Shown here piece after piece: positions 14,319-23,986 of a stretch of DNA of 64,000 nucleotides. The notes under the pieces are model-generated. The model was not told the DNA's origin and searched no databases. It saw only the letters and a program-made list of their open reading frames with translations. The stretch is from Hyphomicrobiales bacterium (GTDB taxonomy: Bacteria; Pseudomonadota; Alphaproteobacteria; Rhizobiales; Rhizobiaceae). Location: NCBI GenBank assembly GCA_900473045.1, contig UCKS01000033.1, positions 1-64,000 of the forward strand, in the 5' to 3' direction. Each line of letters opens with the position of its first letter. Position 1 is the stretch's first letter. The position numbers were made by a program, and so were the translations under genes.

Positions 14319-15721
14319 TGGCGAAAGCCCGGACACAATTCATCTGCCAGAACTGCGGAACCGTTCACGCCCGATGGGTGGGGAAATGCGAAGGCTGCAA
14401 CCAGTGGAACACGATCGTCGAGGAAGACCCAATGGGCGGCATTGGCGGCGGCCCAGGCCGGACGCCGAAGAAGGGCCGCCCCGTGGCGCTGACGACACTG
14501 TCGGGCGAGATCGAGGATGCGCCGCGCATCATGACGGGAATTTCCGAGCTTGACCGGGCAACCGGCGGTGGTTTCGTGCGCGGGTCGGCGGTGCTGATCG
14601 GCGGCGATCCCGGCATCGGCAAGTCGACGGTGCTGATGCAGGCCGCCGCCGCCCTGTCGCGGCAGGGGCACCGGGTCATCTATGTCTCGGGCGAAGAGGC
14701 GGTGGCGCAGGTAAGGCTGCGCGCACAGCGGCTGGGGGCTGACGATACCGAGGTGCTTCTCGCCGCAGAAACCAATGTCGAGGATATTCTGGCGACGCTC
14801 GGCGAAGGCCGAAGGCCGGATCTCGCCATCATCGATTCGATCCAGACGCTGTGGAGCGACACCGCCGATTCGGCGCCCGGAACGGTGACACAGGTGCGCA
14901 CCGGCGTTCAGGCGATGATCCGCTTTGCCAAGCAGACGGGTGCGGCCATCGTTCTGGTCGGCCATGTCACCAAGGACGGCCAGATCGCCGGACCGCGCGT
15001 CGTCGAACATATGGTCGATGCGGTGCTCTATTTCGAAGGTGATCGCGGCCATCACTACCGCATCCTGCGCACCGTCAAGAACCGCTTCGGCCCGACCGAC
15101 GAGATCGGCGTGTTCGAAATGTCCGACAAGGGGCTGCGCGAAGTCACCAATCCGTCGGAACTGTTTTTGGGCGAACGCAATTCGAAATCGCCGGGTGCTG
15201 CGGTCTTTGCCGGCATGGAGGGGACGCGCCCCGTGCTGGTCGAAGTGCAGGCGCTGGTGGCGCCGACATCGCTCGGCACGCCGCGCCGCGCCATCGTTGG
15301 ATGGGATTCGGCGAGGCTGTCGATGATCCTCGCCGTGCTTGAGGCCCATTGCGGTGTCAGGCTTGGCCAGCACGACGTTTATCTCAATATTGCCGGTGGA
15401 TACCGGATTTCGGAGCCTGCAGCCGATCTTGCAGTCGCTTCCGCATTGGTTTCCTCGCTTGCCGGTCTTGCCCTTCCCTCCGATTGCGTCTATTTCGGCG
15501 AAGTCAGTCTGTCCGGGGCCATCCGGCCGGTCGCGCATACCGCCCAACGCCTTAAGGAAGCCGAAAAACTCGGCTTTTCGCAGGCCGTCCTGCCGTCCGC
15601 CTCCGCCGACCTGCCCAAGGGCAGCGGTATGAACTGGGCGGAGATGGAAAGCCTGCCGGATTTGGTGGCGCGCATTGCCGGCTCGAAGGGAGCCCTGAAG
15701 CAGGCCGACAATGATGATTGA
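14318..15721 (+). CDS. radA: DNA repair protein RadA
   Basis: A 467-residue RecA-like branch-migration ATPase of recombinational repair. It has the C4 zinc finger (CQNCG...CEGC, about residues 10-27), Walker A GGDPGIGKST (about 94-103), the RadA KNRFG motif (about 254-258) and a C-terminal Lon-protease-like domain. Start at the ATG 14318, overlapping the parE stop; a TTG one codon upstream is not needed. No separate ribosome-binding site is obvious, which supports coupling to parE. Confidence 0.96.
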   Translation: MAKARTQFICQNCGTVHARWVGKCEGCNQWNTIVEEDPMGGIGGGPGRTPKKGRPVALTTLSGEIEDAPRIMTGISELDRATGGGFVRGSAVLIGGDPGIGKSTVLMQAAAALSRQGHRVIYVSGEEAVAQVRLRAQRLGADDTEVLLAAETNVEDILATLGEGRRPDLAIIDSIQTLWSDTADSAPGTVTQVRTGVQAMIRFAKQTGAAIVLVGHVTKDGQIAGPRVVEHMVDAVLYFEGDRGHHYRILRTVKNRFGPTDEIGVFEMSDKGLREVTNPSELFLGERNSKSPGAAVFAGMEGTRPVLVEVQALVAPTSLGTPRRAIVGWDSARLSMILAVLEAHCGVRLGQHDVYLNIAGGYRISEPAADLAVASALVSSLAGLALPSDCVYFGEVSLSGAIRPVAHTAQRLKEAEKLGFSQAVLPSASADLPKGSGMNWAEMESLPDLVARIAGSKGALKQADNDD

Positions 15722-15864
15722 GGAAGCCGCTGCTTAAAAATGGCGAATTCCGGTGAAAACAGTGTTCAATCATGGACCATCGAAAGACGCCTCTCGCGTC
15801 ATCATATATGGTTCGCGGACAATCAGCGTGGGGCCGCTTCAAGGCGGTTTCGGAGTAGGACAAT

Positions 15865-16479
15865 ATGCCCATTACAATTCTCGACGGTATCGTTCTCGGC
15901 GTCGCGCTTTTCTCAGCCATCCTGGCCATGGTTCGCGGCTTCTCCCGGGAAGTTCTGTCGGTCGCAAGCTGGCTCGGCGCCGCAGCTGCCGCCTATTTCC
16001 TCTACCCGTACCTGTTGCCCTATGCCAAGAACTACACCAGCAGCGATACGGTCGCGATGATCGGCTCGGCCGGCGTCGTCTTCCTGATTGCGCTGATCAT
16101 CGTCTCCTTCATCACCATGCGGATCGCCGATTTCATCATCGACAGCCGCATCGGCGCGCTGGACCGGACACTTGGCTTTCTGTTTGGTGCGGCACGCGGT
16201 GTTCTGCTTGTCGTCGTCGCCATGCTGTTCTTCAACTGGCTGGTCGCCCCGCAGCAACAGCCGGTCTGGGTCACCACTGCCAAATCCAAGCCGCTGCTTG
16301 ACAATCTCGGCGGCAAGCTGATCGCGCTCCTGCCTGAAAATGCCGATGCCACCATTCTCGACCGCCTGCGCGGCAAGGATACCACCGGCGAAGGCGAGCC
16401 GGAAGGCACCGGCGCCACCACGACCCAGCCGCCAGCCGAAGAAACGCCTGCCACCAATGGTGCAGCGACCAACGGCTAA
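15865..16479 (+). CDS. cvpA: CvpA-family membrane protein
   Basis: A 204-residue inner-membrane protein with four hydrophobic helices in residues 1-125 (start MPITILDGIVLGVALFSAIL) and a Thr/Pro/Ala-rich tail. CvpA is needed for colicin V production and bile or membrane stress in enterics; the molecular role is unclear. AGGA lies four bases before the ATG. It precedes purF, the usual cvpA-purF arrangement, but a terminator between them suggests separate transcripts. Confidence 0.88.
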   Translation: MPITILDGIVLGVALFSAILAMVRGFSREVLSVASWLGAAAAAYFLYPYLLPYAKNYTSSDTVAMIGSAGVVFLIALIIVSFITMRIADFIIDSRIGALDRTLGFLFGAARGVLLVVVAMLFFNWLVAPQQQPVWVTTAKSKPLLDNLGGKLIALLPENADATILDRLRGKDTTGEGEPEGTGATTTQPPAEETPATNGAATNG

Positions 16480-16496
16480 GGCCGAACGAGAAAATG

Positions 16497-16518
16497 AGGG
16501 CCCGCTTTTGCGGGCTCT
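16497..16518 (+). terminator. Terminator after cvpA
   Basis: AGGGCCCGC-TTTT-GCGGGCTCT forms a 9-bp stem (one G-U pair), followed by a short T-containing run (GTCCATTTT). Confidence 0.7.
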
Positions 16519-16546
16519 GTCCATTTTGCAACGATGACATGTTAAA

Positions 16547-16571
16547 CCTTCAAGTCTCCTCGACTTGAAGG
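16547..16571 (+). promoter_or_regulatory. Hairpin in the purF upstream region
   Basis: CCTTCAAGTC / GACTTGAAGG, a 10-bp perfect stem with a 5-base loop, lies 62 bases before the purF start. It could be a leader hairpin or an operator. Confidence 0.4.
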
Positions 16572-16632
16572 GCGGAAGACCTGATACAATATGCCAAACG
16601 CGTTCCAGCCGTTAACACAAAGGCCAACAGCG

Positions 16633-18123
16633 ATGACCCATTTGCGAGCCGCAGAAATTCATGATGAAATCGACGGCGATACGCTGCACGAGGAATGCGG
16701 CGTGTTCGGCATTCTGGGGCATCCGGACGCGGCGACGCTGACAGCGCTCGGGCTGCACGCCCTGCAGCACCGCGGCCAGGAAGCGGCGGGTATCGTCACC
16801 TTCGACGGCAAGCAGTTCCACACAGAGAAACGCATGGGCCTGGTCGGCGATCACTACACCGACCCCGCAGTTCTCGCAAAGCTGCCCGGCACCATTTCGA
16901 TCGGCCATACGCGCTATTCGACGACGGGCGAAGTGGCGCTGCGCAACGTCCAGCCGCTGTTTGCCGAACTCGAAGTCGGCGGTATCGCCATTGCCCATAA
17001 CGGCAACTTCACCAACGGCCTGACGCTGCGCCGCCAGATCATCGCCACCGGCGCCATCTGTCAGTCGACATCGGATACCGAAGTCGTCCTTCACCTCATC
17101 GCCCGCTCGCGCCATACCTCGACGGCCGACCGTTTCATCGATGCCATCCGCCAGATGGAAGGCGGTTATTCGATGCTGGCGATGACCCGTACCAAGCTGA
17201 TCGCCGCCCGTGATCCCACCGGTATCCGGCCGCTGGTGATGGGCGAACTCGACGGCAAGCCGATCTTCTGCTCGGAAACCTGCGCGCTCGACATTATCGG
17301 CGCAAAATACATTCGCGACGTCGAAAACGGCGAAGTGATTATCTGCGAAATCCAGGCCGACGGCTCGATCAATATCGATGCCCGCAAGCCGGTCAATCCG
17401 CAGCCGGAACGGCTCTGCCTGTTCGAATATGTCTATTTCGCTCGCCCCGATTCGGTGGTCGGCGGCCGCAACGTCTACGTGGCGCGCAAGAACATGGGCA
17501 TCAACCTTGCCAAGGAATCGCCTGTTGATGCCGATGTCGTCGTGCCCGTTCCGGACGGCGGCACCCCGGCTGCCATCGGTTATGCGCAGGCGAGCGGCAT
17601 TCCGTTCGAACTCGGCATAATCCGCAACCATTATGTCGGACGCACCTTCATCGAGCCGACACAGTCGATCCGCGCCTTCGGCGTCAAGCTGAAGCATTCG
17701 GCCAACCGGGCGATGATCGAAGGCAAGCGCGTCGTGCTGGTCGATGATTCGATCGTGCGCGGCACCACGTCGCTGAAGATCGTCCAGATGATCCGCGATG
17801 CCGGCGCGACGGAAGTGCACATCCGCGTTGCCAGCCCGATGATCTTTTATCCCGACTTCTACGGCATCGACACGCCGAACGCCGACAAGCTGCTCGCCAA
17901 CCAGTACACCGACATCAAGGCGATGGCGAAGTTCATCGGTGCCGATTCGCTGGAGTTCTTGACGATCGACGGGCTCTACCGCGCCGTCGGTGGCGAAGAC
18001 CGCAACAATGCCCGCCCGCAGTTCACCGATCACTATTTCACCGGCGACTATCCGACGCGGCTTCTCGACAAGAACGGCGATACGACAAGCCCGAAACTCT
18101 CCATGCTCGCCAGCAATGGCTGA
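16633..18123 (+). CDS. purF: Amidophosphoribosyltransferase
   Basis: A 496-residue enzyme that transfers glutamine ammonia to PRPP, the first step of purine synthesis. An N-terminal extension precedes the nucleophile Cys22 (LHEECGVFG), which implies propeptide cleavage. The PRPP motif is VVLVDDSIVRGTTS. The Cys positions that hold the 4Fe-4S cluster in the B. subtilis type are not present (YPDFYGID here), so a cluster is unlikely. Start: the ATG at 16633 has AAAGG upstream; 16591 is an alternative in frame. Confidence 0.94.
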   Translation: MTHLRAAEIHDEIDGDTLHEECGVFGILGHPDAATLTALGLHALQHRGQEAAGIVTFDGKQFHTEKRMGLVGDHYTDPAVLAKLPGTISIGHTRYSTTGEVALRNVQPLFAELEVGGIAIAHNGNFTNGLTLRRQIIATGAICQSTSDTEVVLHLIARSRHTSTADRFIDAIRQMEGGYSMLAMTRTKLIAARDPTGIRPLVMGELDGKPIFCSETCALDIIGAKYIRDVENGEVIICEIQADGSINIDARKPVNPQPERLCLFEYVYFARPDSVVGGRNVYVARKNMGINLAKESPVDADVVVPVPDGGTPAAIGYAQASGIPFELGIIRNHYVGRTFIEPTQSIRAFGVKLKHSANRAMIEGKRVVLVDDSIVRGTTSLKIVQMIRDAGATEVHIRVASPMIFYPDFYGIDTPNADKLLANQYTDIKAMAKFIGADSLEFLTIDGLYRAVGGEDRNNARPQFTDHYFTGDYPTRLLDKNGDTTSPKLSMLASNG

Positions 18124-18254
18124 ACCGCTCGCCTGAGCCCGAAAGGGCTTGAGGGACTGCGCCTGCCTCCCTGAACCTCAGGTTCCTGACTTGCGTCAGA
18201 ACCCGGACGTGTGGCACAGCAAGCCCGTATCAATGAATTCGGAGCCACCCAGAC

Positions 18255-18995
18255 ATGATCGATCTCAAGGGCCGCATAGCCTTGGTCACCGGCGCATCGC
18301 GCGGCATCGGCTATTTTACAGCGCTTGAACTGGCCAAGGCCGGCGCGCAGGTAATTGCCTGCGCCCGCACGGTCGGTGGGCTGGAAGACCTTGACGACGC
18401 GATCAAGTCGGCTGGCGGACTGCCGGCGACACTGGTTCCCTTCGACCTTGCGGATATGACTGCAATCGACAAGCTCGGCGGCGCCATCAACGAGCGTTGG
18501 GGCAAGCTCGACATTCTGGTTGCCAATGCCGGCGTTCTCGGCGTCATCTCCCCCGTCGGCCATGTCGAGGCCAAGGTGTTCGAGAAGGTCATGACCGTCA
18601 ACGTCACGGCTACCTGGCGCCTGATCCGGTCCGTCGACCCGCTGCTGCAGCAATCCGATGCCGGCCGGGCGCTGATCCTGTCCTCAAGCGCCGCTCACAA
18701 GTGCAAGCCCTTCTGGGGGCCCTACTCCGCCTCCAAGGCGGCCGTCGAAGCACTAGCCCGCACCTGGGCCGGCGAAACGCAACGCCTGCCGTTGCGCATC
18801 CTCTCCGTCGATCCAGGTGCTACCCGCACGGCCATGCGCGCCCAGGCCATTCCTGGCGAAGACCCGTCGACCGTACCGCACCCGTCTGAAGTTGCTGCAA
18901 AGCTTCTGCCGCTGGTCGGCCCGGATCAGACGGAAACCGGCAAACTGTTCATCGTCCGCGAAAACCGCATCGTCGATTACCGCCTGCCGGACTGA
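18255..18995 (+). CDS. SDR-family NAD(P)-dependent oxidoreductase
   Basis: A 246-residue classical short-chain dehydrogenase: cofactor motif TGASRGIG (residues 12-19), NAG (NAGVLG), catalytic Ser in LSSSAA and Y157/K161 in YSASKAA. Substrate not predictable; it resembles YciK-type enzymes that follow purF in rhizobia. GGAG lies ten bases before the ATG. It is on the same strand as purF with 131 bases between. Confidence 0.88.
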   Translation: MIDLKGRIALVTGASRGIGYFTALELAKAGAQVIACARTVGGLEDLDDAIKSAGGLPATLVPFDLADMTAIDKLGGAINERWGKLDILVANAGVLGVISPVGHVEAKVFEKVMTVNVTATWRLIRSVDPLLQQSDAGRALILSSSAAHKCKPFWGPYSASKAAVEALARTWAGETQRLPLRILSVDPGATRTAMRAQAIPGEDPSTVPHPSEVAAKLLPLVGPDQTETGKLFIVRENRIVDYRLPD

Positions 18996-19003
18996 CCTTC
19001 AGA

Positions 19004-19411
19004 TCAGATAGGGTCTTTGTCAAAGATGGTGATGCCCGCCGGCAACTGAACCCAGGAATGCCTGCGACAGGTGTAAACCGAGTCCTGCGGGGACGGGAAA
19101 TCCGGGTCGGCGAAACCGCCGACGGCAACGGCCACCGAGACGTGATCCACGTCTTCTTCAGTGTGAAACAGATTTGTTCCACAGACAGGGCAGAAGCGAA
19201 ACCGGAACCGGGCGCCCTGATCGCCCGTCCGGACATAATCCGTAGCAGTTCCGAAAACCGTATAGGGCACCGCAAATGCAGCCAATGCTGCAAAGACACT
19301 GCCGGTTCGCTGCTGGCAGGCGAGGCAGTGGCAGACGCCTACCCCCAGCGGCTCGCCGCGCACTTCTATCTGCAACTGGCCGCAACCACAGGACGCTCGT
19401 CTGGACAGCAT
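19004..19411 (-). CDS. GFA/CENP-V-fold zinc protein
   Basis: A 135-residue protein of the Gfa-like family (named for glutathione-dependent formaldehyde-activating enzyme). Zinc ligands are visible: SCGCGQ near residue 8, CHCLACQQRTGS (about 27-38) and FCPVCGTNLF (about 73-82). The reaction is not established for most members. GAGG precedes the ATG. It is convergent with the SDR gene (eight bases apart) and is a distant paralogue of three GFA genes at 35.4-36.9 kb. Confidence 0.82.
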   Translation of the reverse strand: MLSRRASCGCGQLQIEVRGEPLGVGVCHCLACQQRTGSVFAALAAFAVPYTVFGTATDYVRTGDQGARFRFRFCPVCGTNLFHTEEDVDHVSVAVAVGGFADPDFPSPQDSVYTCRRHSWVQLPAGITIFDKDPI

Positions 19412-19458
19412 GAAACACCTCGTCAGGCCGCAAGCTCTGATCGCCAGCCAACAGCCGT

Positions 19459-20322
19459 TTACAAACTTTTGTCCACCGGCAGGCCATCTTCCCCCGGCGT
19501 TGACAGATCAGGGTGCCCCGGCCATTTGCTGCCATACTTGCGGTGCCAGGCGCGGGCGCCGAACGGCAATGTCAGCAGATAGCCGACGGCGGTGACGACC
19601 ATGGTTTCCCACGTAAAGCTCATCAACGTCGCGACATAGAGCACGACGAACAGGATGACCGGCAGAACCAGATCGCGGCGAACGCGGTTTTCGGACTTGC
19701 CCGACCAGACCGGCAGACGGCTGACGAGGAGGAAGGCAATCAGCACCGTGTACGCGGAGGATATCAAGCCGACGACGTGATCCGGCTGCACACCCAGCAG
19801 ACCCAGATAGACCGGAAGCAGCACCAGCATGGCGCCAGCGGGGGCCGGCACGCCGACGAAATATTCCGACTGCCACTTGGCCTTGATATCGCGCTCGGCC
19901 ATGACGTTGAAGCGGGCCAAGCGAAGACCAGCGGCGATGACGTAGATCAGCGCCGCAATCCAGCCGATCGAGCGGGCTTCGTCCAGCACATAGGCGAACA
20001 GCACCAGCGCCGGTGCGACGCCGAAATTGACGATGTCGGCCAGCGAATCCATTTGAACGCCGAATTTCGACGTGGCCTTCAAGAGGCGGGCGACACGGCC
20101 GTCGATGCCATCAAGGAAAGCTGCGACCAGCACCATGGCCACGGCCAGTTCGAAGCGCCCTTCGAAGGCGAGGCGAACGCCCGAAAGACCCGCGCAGATG
20201 GCCAGAACGGTGATGACATTGGGGACGAGCATCCGCAGCGGGATTTCACGCAAGCGTGGCCCTCGCGCTTCGTCGTCGTCGTTCGGGCCATGCGAGTCGA
20301 AGGGCGGAAAGGGCGTTTCCAT
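19459..20322 (-). CDS. pssA: CDP-diacylglycerol-serine O-phosphatidyltransferase
   Basis: A 287-residue membrane enzyme making phosphatidylserine. The CDP-alcohol phosphotransferase motif appears as DGIDGRVARLLKATSKFGVQMDSLAD (D..DG..AR...D family pattern, about residues 71-96), with about eight hydrophobic helices. I prefer ATG 20322 (AGGAG six bases before). An ATG at 20355 overlaps the psd stop (TGATG) and would add 11 residues, so coupling to psd is possible. psd-pssA is the usual rhizobial phosphatidylethanolamine operon. Confidence 0.93.
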   Translation of the reverse strand: METPFPPFDSHGPNDDDEARGPRLREIPLRMLVPNVITVLAICAGLSGVRLAFEGRFELAVAMVLVAAFLDGIDGRVARLLKATSKFGVQMDSLADIVNFGVAPALVLFAYVLDEARSIGWIAALIYVIAAGLRLARFNVMAERDIKAKWQSEYFVGVPAPAGAMLVLLPVYLGLLGVQPDHVVGLISSAYTVLIAFLLVSRLPVWSGKSENRVRRDLVLPVILFVVLYVATLMSFTWETMVVTAVGYLLTLPFGARAWHRKYGSKWPGHPDLSTPGEDGLPVDKSL

Positions 20323-20354
20323 GATCTGCTCCTGTTTCGCTGAAGGCTCGTCCA

Positions 20355-21053
20355 TCAGCCGCGCCGGCTGATGACAGGTCCCTTGGCGGAGCCGAATTCC
20401 GCCAGAACGGTTTCGCCGGCAATGGCCGTCTGGCCAAGACTTACACGGGGCTCCGCGCCTTCCGGCAGGAAGACATCGAGACGCGAGCCGAACCGGATGA
20501 GGCCGAAGCGTTCGCCTGCCTGCAGCGTGTCATTGGGGACCGACCAGCAGACGATACGGCGGGCAACGAGGCCGGCAATCTGGACCACGCCGATTTCGCC
20601 ATGGGCGGTATCGATGACCAGGCCGTTGCGCTCGTTCTCGTGGCTTGCCTTGTCCAGTTCCGCATTGACGAATTTGCCGGCACGGTAGGCGATGCGGCGA
20701 ATGGGGCCGCGCATCGGGGCACGGTTCACATGGCAATTGAAAACATCCATGAACACGGTGATACGCAGCATCGGCACCGTTCCAAGCCCAAGCTCTTCCG
20801 GCGGCGTCATCATTGCGATCGACGAAACGCGGCCATCGGCCGGGCTGATGACAAGGTCATCGTCGAGCGGCGTCATGCGTTCGGGATCGCGGAAGAAGTA
20901 GGCGCACCAGGCGGTCAGGATAAAGCCGATCCACATCAGCGGCTCCCAGAGGAAGCCGAGAACCAGCGAAACGACGAAGAAAATGGCGATGAAGCGATAC
21001 CCTTCCTTGTGCACCGGAACCAGCGTGTTGCGCACTGTATTGATCAAGCTCAT
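20355..21053 (-). CDS. psd: Phosphatidylserine decarboxylase proenzyme
   Basis: A 232-residue short-form (Psd-B type) decarboxylase making phosphatidylethanolamine. N-terminal membrane segment about residues 20-45; SPADGRV motif; HVNRAPM; self-cleavage at G189-S190 in RFGSRLD gives the pyruvoyl group. AGGAG precedes the ATG at 21053; upstream codons are Arg/Cys-rich and not Psd-like. Its TGA overlaps an in-frame ATG of pssA by one base. Confidence 0.95.
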   Translation of the reverse strand: MSLINTVRNTLVPVHKEGYRFIAIFFVVSLVLGFLWEPLMWIGFILTAWCAYFFRDPERMTPLDDDLVISPADGRVSSIAMMTPPEELGLGTVPMLRITVFMDVFNCHVNRAPMRGPIRRIAYRAGKFVNAELDKASHENERNGLVIDTAHGEIGVVQIAGLVARRIVCWSVPNDTLQAGERFGLIRFGSRLDVFLPEGAEPRVSLGQTAIAGETVLAEFGSAKGPVISRRG

Positions 21054-21246
21054 CTTACGGCATCTCCTGCAAATTCGACGCCATGGACCTAACCTGAAAA
21101 CAAGGCGGGAGCAATGCGGCACGGCGGCTTTGCCGCCATGTTGACAATCTCTGTTTCCCGGAAGAAAATCTCTCCGTTGCTGTAGGGCGCGTCGGCAGAA
21201 GCCGAAGGGGCTATGCCCACCTACGACAGAAACCGTAGCTGCGCCC

Positions 21247-21894
21247 ATGTCGAACCTAGAAAACCTCAAGAAGCAGGCCAAGCAATATCTGCGCTGGCAT
21301 CGTGAACGGCACTATCCTGTGGCTGCGGTCATCCGCACCACACTGCCCCGCTTCGGCCACCTTGCCGACCGCGAGGTGCTGGACGCGCCGTTCTCGCTTG
21401 CCGATGCCCAGGAGCTTGTTGCCCGCCAGAACGGTTTTCGCCACTGGACGGCGCTGAAGACAGGAGTCCAAGCCATGAGCAACCCGACCGCAACGATACC
21501 TGAACGCCCCTTCCTCAGCGGAACAGAGGCGGTCCTCTACGTCTCCAATGTCACCGCATCCCTCGCCTTTTTCACCGACAAGCTCAGCTTCGCCGTCGAT
21601 TTTTCCTATGGCGAGCCGCCGTTCTATGGCGTCGTGGAGCGCGACAAGGCGCGGCTTTGCCTGCGTCTCGTTTCGGAGCCGGTTTTCGTTGGCGATATCC
21701 GGCAGCGTGCGGAACTGCTGTCAGCATCGATCACGCTCGACAGTGCGGCGGATATCAAGCAGCTGTTCCTCGACTATCAGGCCGCCGGTGTCGCCTTTCA
21801 CCAGACATTAAAGACGCAACCCTGGGGAGCGCGGACGTTCATCCTGCTCGATCCGGACGGCAATCTGATCCTGTTTGCGGGACCGAGCGACTGA
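21247..21894 (+). CDS. Glyoxalase/bleomycin-resistance (VOC) superfamily protein
   Basis: A 215-residue protein. Residues 1-75 form a helical segment often fused to VOC domains ([16 protein letters not shown], then [20 protein letters not shown]). Residues about 95-212 are a VOC domain ([27 protein letters not shown], closing with [15 protein letters not shown]). A metal-dependent lyase or resistance role is possible; the substrate is unknown. It is divergent from psd and convergent with the ABC exporter (three bases between stops). Confidence 0.8.
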   Translation: MSNLENLKKQAKQYLRWHRERHYPVAAVIRTTLPRFGHLADREVLDAPFSLADAQELVARQNGFRHWTALKTGVQAMSNPTATIPERPFLSGTEAVLYVSNVTASLAFFTDKLSFAVDFSYGEPPFYGVVERDKARLCLRLVSEPVFVGDIRQRAELLSASITLDSAADIKQLFLDYQAAGVAFHQTLKTQPWGARTFILLDPDGNLILFAGPSD

Positions 21895-21897
21895 CGC

Positions 21898-23781
21898 TCA
21901 GATTGCGGTAGGACCCCGCACCACCACACCGAGATCGTCGCTCTCGCGCACCTTCTTCAAAGTCTCTTCGGCCTGCGTTGCTTCGCGCTGACGGTTCCAC
22001 ATGGAGGCGTAGAGGCCGTCGCGGTCGATCAGTTCGCCATGGGTACCGCGTTCGGCGATGCCGCCGTCCTTCAGCACGATGATCTCGTCGGCATGGATGA
22101 CGGTGGAAAGACGATGGGCGATGACCAGCGTCGTGCGGTTTTGCGAGACGATATCGAGCGCCGTCTGGATTTCCTGCTCCGTGCGGGTGTCGAGTGCCGA
22201 GGTCGCCTCGTCGAGGATGAGGATGGGCGGGCTTTTCAAGACGGTGCGGGCGATCGCCACGCGCTGCTTCTCGCCGCCCGAGAGCTTCAGGCCGCGCTCG
22301 CCGACCATGGCGCCATAGCCTTCCGGCAGGCTTTTGATGAAGCCGCCGATCTGGGCAATATCGGCTGCCGCCTCGACTTCCGCTTGCGAGGCGGAGGTGC
22401 GGCCATAGCGGATGTTGTAAGCGATGGTATCGTTGAACAGAACGGTATCCTGCGGCACCATGCCGATGACGGCGCGCAGGCTTTTCTGCTTCACGTCGCG
22501 CACATCCTGGCCATCGATGGTGATGGAGCCTTCCTGCACATCGTAGAACCGGTACAGCAGCCGGGACAGGGTTGACTTACCAGCGCCGGAGGGGCCGACG
22601 ACCGCAACCGTCTTGCCGGCTGGCACTTCGAACGAGATGCCCTTGAGGATCGGCCGGGCCGGATCATAGGCGAAGTGCACATCCCTGAAGGCGATGGCGC
22701 CCTTGTCGATCGCCAGTTCCACCGCATCCGGGCTGTCGACGACCTCGGCCTCGACCTCGAGCAGGTCGAACATCTGCTCGATATCGGTCAGGCCCTGGCG
22801 GATTTCGCGGTAAACGAAGCCGATGAAATTGAGCGGGATGGAGAGCTGCATCAGCATGGCATTGATGAAGACGAAATCGCCGATCGACTGTTCGCCGCGC
22901 TGGACGGCGAGCGCCGACATCACCATCATGATCGCCGTACCGGCACCGAAAATCACCGCCTGACCAAAGTTCAGCCAGCCGAGCGAGGTCCAGACCTGCG
23001 TCGCCGAACGCTCGTAGCGCTCCATCGACTGGTCGAAGCGCTTGGCTTCCATCTCTTCATTGCCGAAATATTTGACCGTCTCGAAGTTGAGCAGCGAATC
23101 GATTGCCTTGGTATTGGCGTCGGTATCGCTGTCATTCATGGCGCGGCGAATGCCGATACGCCAGTCGCTGGCCTTGATGGTGAACCAGATATAGATGACC
23201 ACCGTCACCGCAGTGACCAGCAGATAGCTGAACCCATAGCCCCACCAGAAGATGATCGCCGTCATCAGGAACTCGATCAGCGTCGGCACCGTGTTGAGGA
23301 TGGTGAAGCGGACGATGGTTTCGATGCCCTTGGTGCCGCGCTCGATGATGCGCGACAGGCCGCCGGTACGCCGCTCCAGATGGAAGCGCAGCGACAGCTG
23401 GTGCATATGAATGAACGTGCGATAGGCAAGCTGGCGCACCGCATGCTGGCCGACACTGGCAAACAGCGCATCGCGCAGCTGGTTGAGCCCCGCCTGCAGC
23501 AACCGGGCCAAATTGTAGGCCAGAACCAGCATGACGGCGCCGGTGAAGATGACGGGCAGGACGCCGACAATATCGGTCTTGCCGTTCAGCGCATCGGTGG
23601 CCCACTTGAAGAAATAGGGAACCAGCAGCAATACGACCTTGGCGATCAAAAGGATGACCGTCGCCCAGACGACGCGCATCTTCAGGTCCGCGCGGTCACT
23701 CGGCCACATATAGGGCCAGAGATTGATGATCGTCTGCAGCGGATTGCCTGAATCCGCCGATACCGTCTTCTTCTGCGCCAC
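21898..23781 (-). CDS. Atm1/HMT1-type ABC exporter (fused permease-ATPase)
   Basis: A 627-residue half-transporter. Six membrane helices occupy about residues 35-330 (LVPYFFKWATDAL is typical of the Atm1/ABCB7 group), then an ATPase with Walker A GPSGAGKST, signature LSGGEKQR, Walker B ILILDEATSALD and H-loop IAHRLST. Bacterial Atm1 relatives export glutathione-metal or persulfide conjugates; that is family inference. The start is a GTG at 23781 with a GAAGG-type site. It is a single gene. Confidence 0.88.
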   Translation of the reverse strand: MAQKKTVSADSGNPLQTIINLWPYMWPSDRADLKMRVVWATVILLIAKVVLLLVPYFFKWATDALNGKTDIVGVLPVIFTGAVMLVLAYNLARLLQAGLNQLRDALFASVGQHAVRQLAYRTFIHMHQLSLRFHLERRTGGLSRIIERGTKGIETIVRFTILNTVPTLIEFLMTAIIFWWGYGFSYLLVTAVTVVIYIWFTIKASDWRIGIRRAMNDSDTDANTKAIDSLLNFETVKYFGNEEMEAKRFDQSMERYERSATQVWTSLGWLNFGQAVIFGAGTAIMMVMSALAVQRGEQSIGDFVFINAMLMQLSIPLNFIGFVYREIRQGLTDIEQMFDLLEVEAEVVDSPDAVELAIDKGAIAFRDVHFAYDPARPILKGISFEVPAGKTVAVVGPSGAGKSTLSRLLYRFYDVQEGSITIDGQDVRDVKQKSLRAVIGMVPQDTVLFNDTIAYNIRYGRTSASQAEVEAAADIAQIGGFIKSLPEGYGAMVGERGLKLSGGEKQRVAIARTVLKSPPILILDEATSALDTRTEQEIQTALDIVSQNRTTLVIAHRLSTVIHADEIIVLKDGGIAERGTHGELIDRDGLYASMWNRQREATQAEETLKKVRESDDLGVVVRGPTAI

Positions 23782-23899
23782 GTCTTGTCTCGCCTTCGTT
23801 CCCCGGCCGCCTCGTCAGAGACAGCCGTCATTGCACGCCTTGAATGTCACGCGGATGAAGTGCATCCGGCAAAGGCGAACAAACGCAATTTTCCAATTG

Positions 23900-23929
23900 A
23901 AAGCGGCGCCCTTCTCAAGGCGCCGCTTT
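23900..23929 (-). terminator. Terminator-like stem between the LysM and ABC genes
   Basis: AAAGCGGCGCC and its complement form an 11-bp perfect stem with an 8-base loop. On the minus strand it ends in TTT and lies 58 bases after the LysM gene stop. Confidence 0.65.
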
Positions 23930-23986
23930 ATGTTTCAGATAAGTCTGATCATCGCCCGCCGCAATGGAGCGGCACGCGAAAAGCCG

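Noticed and set aside
16612-18033. 473-codon minus-strand frame opposite purF
   Set aside because: Antisense shadow of purF.
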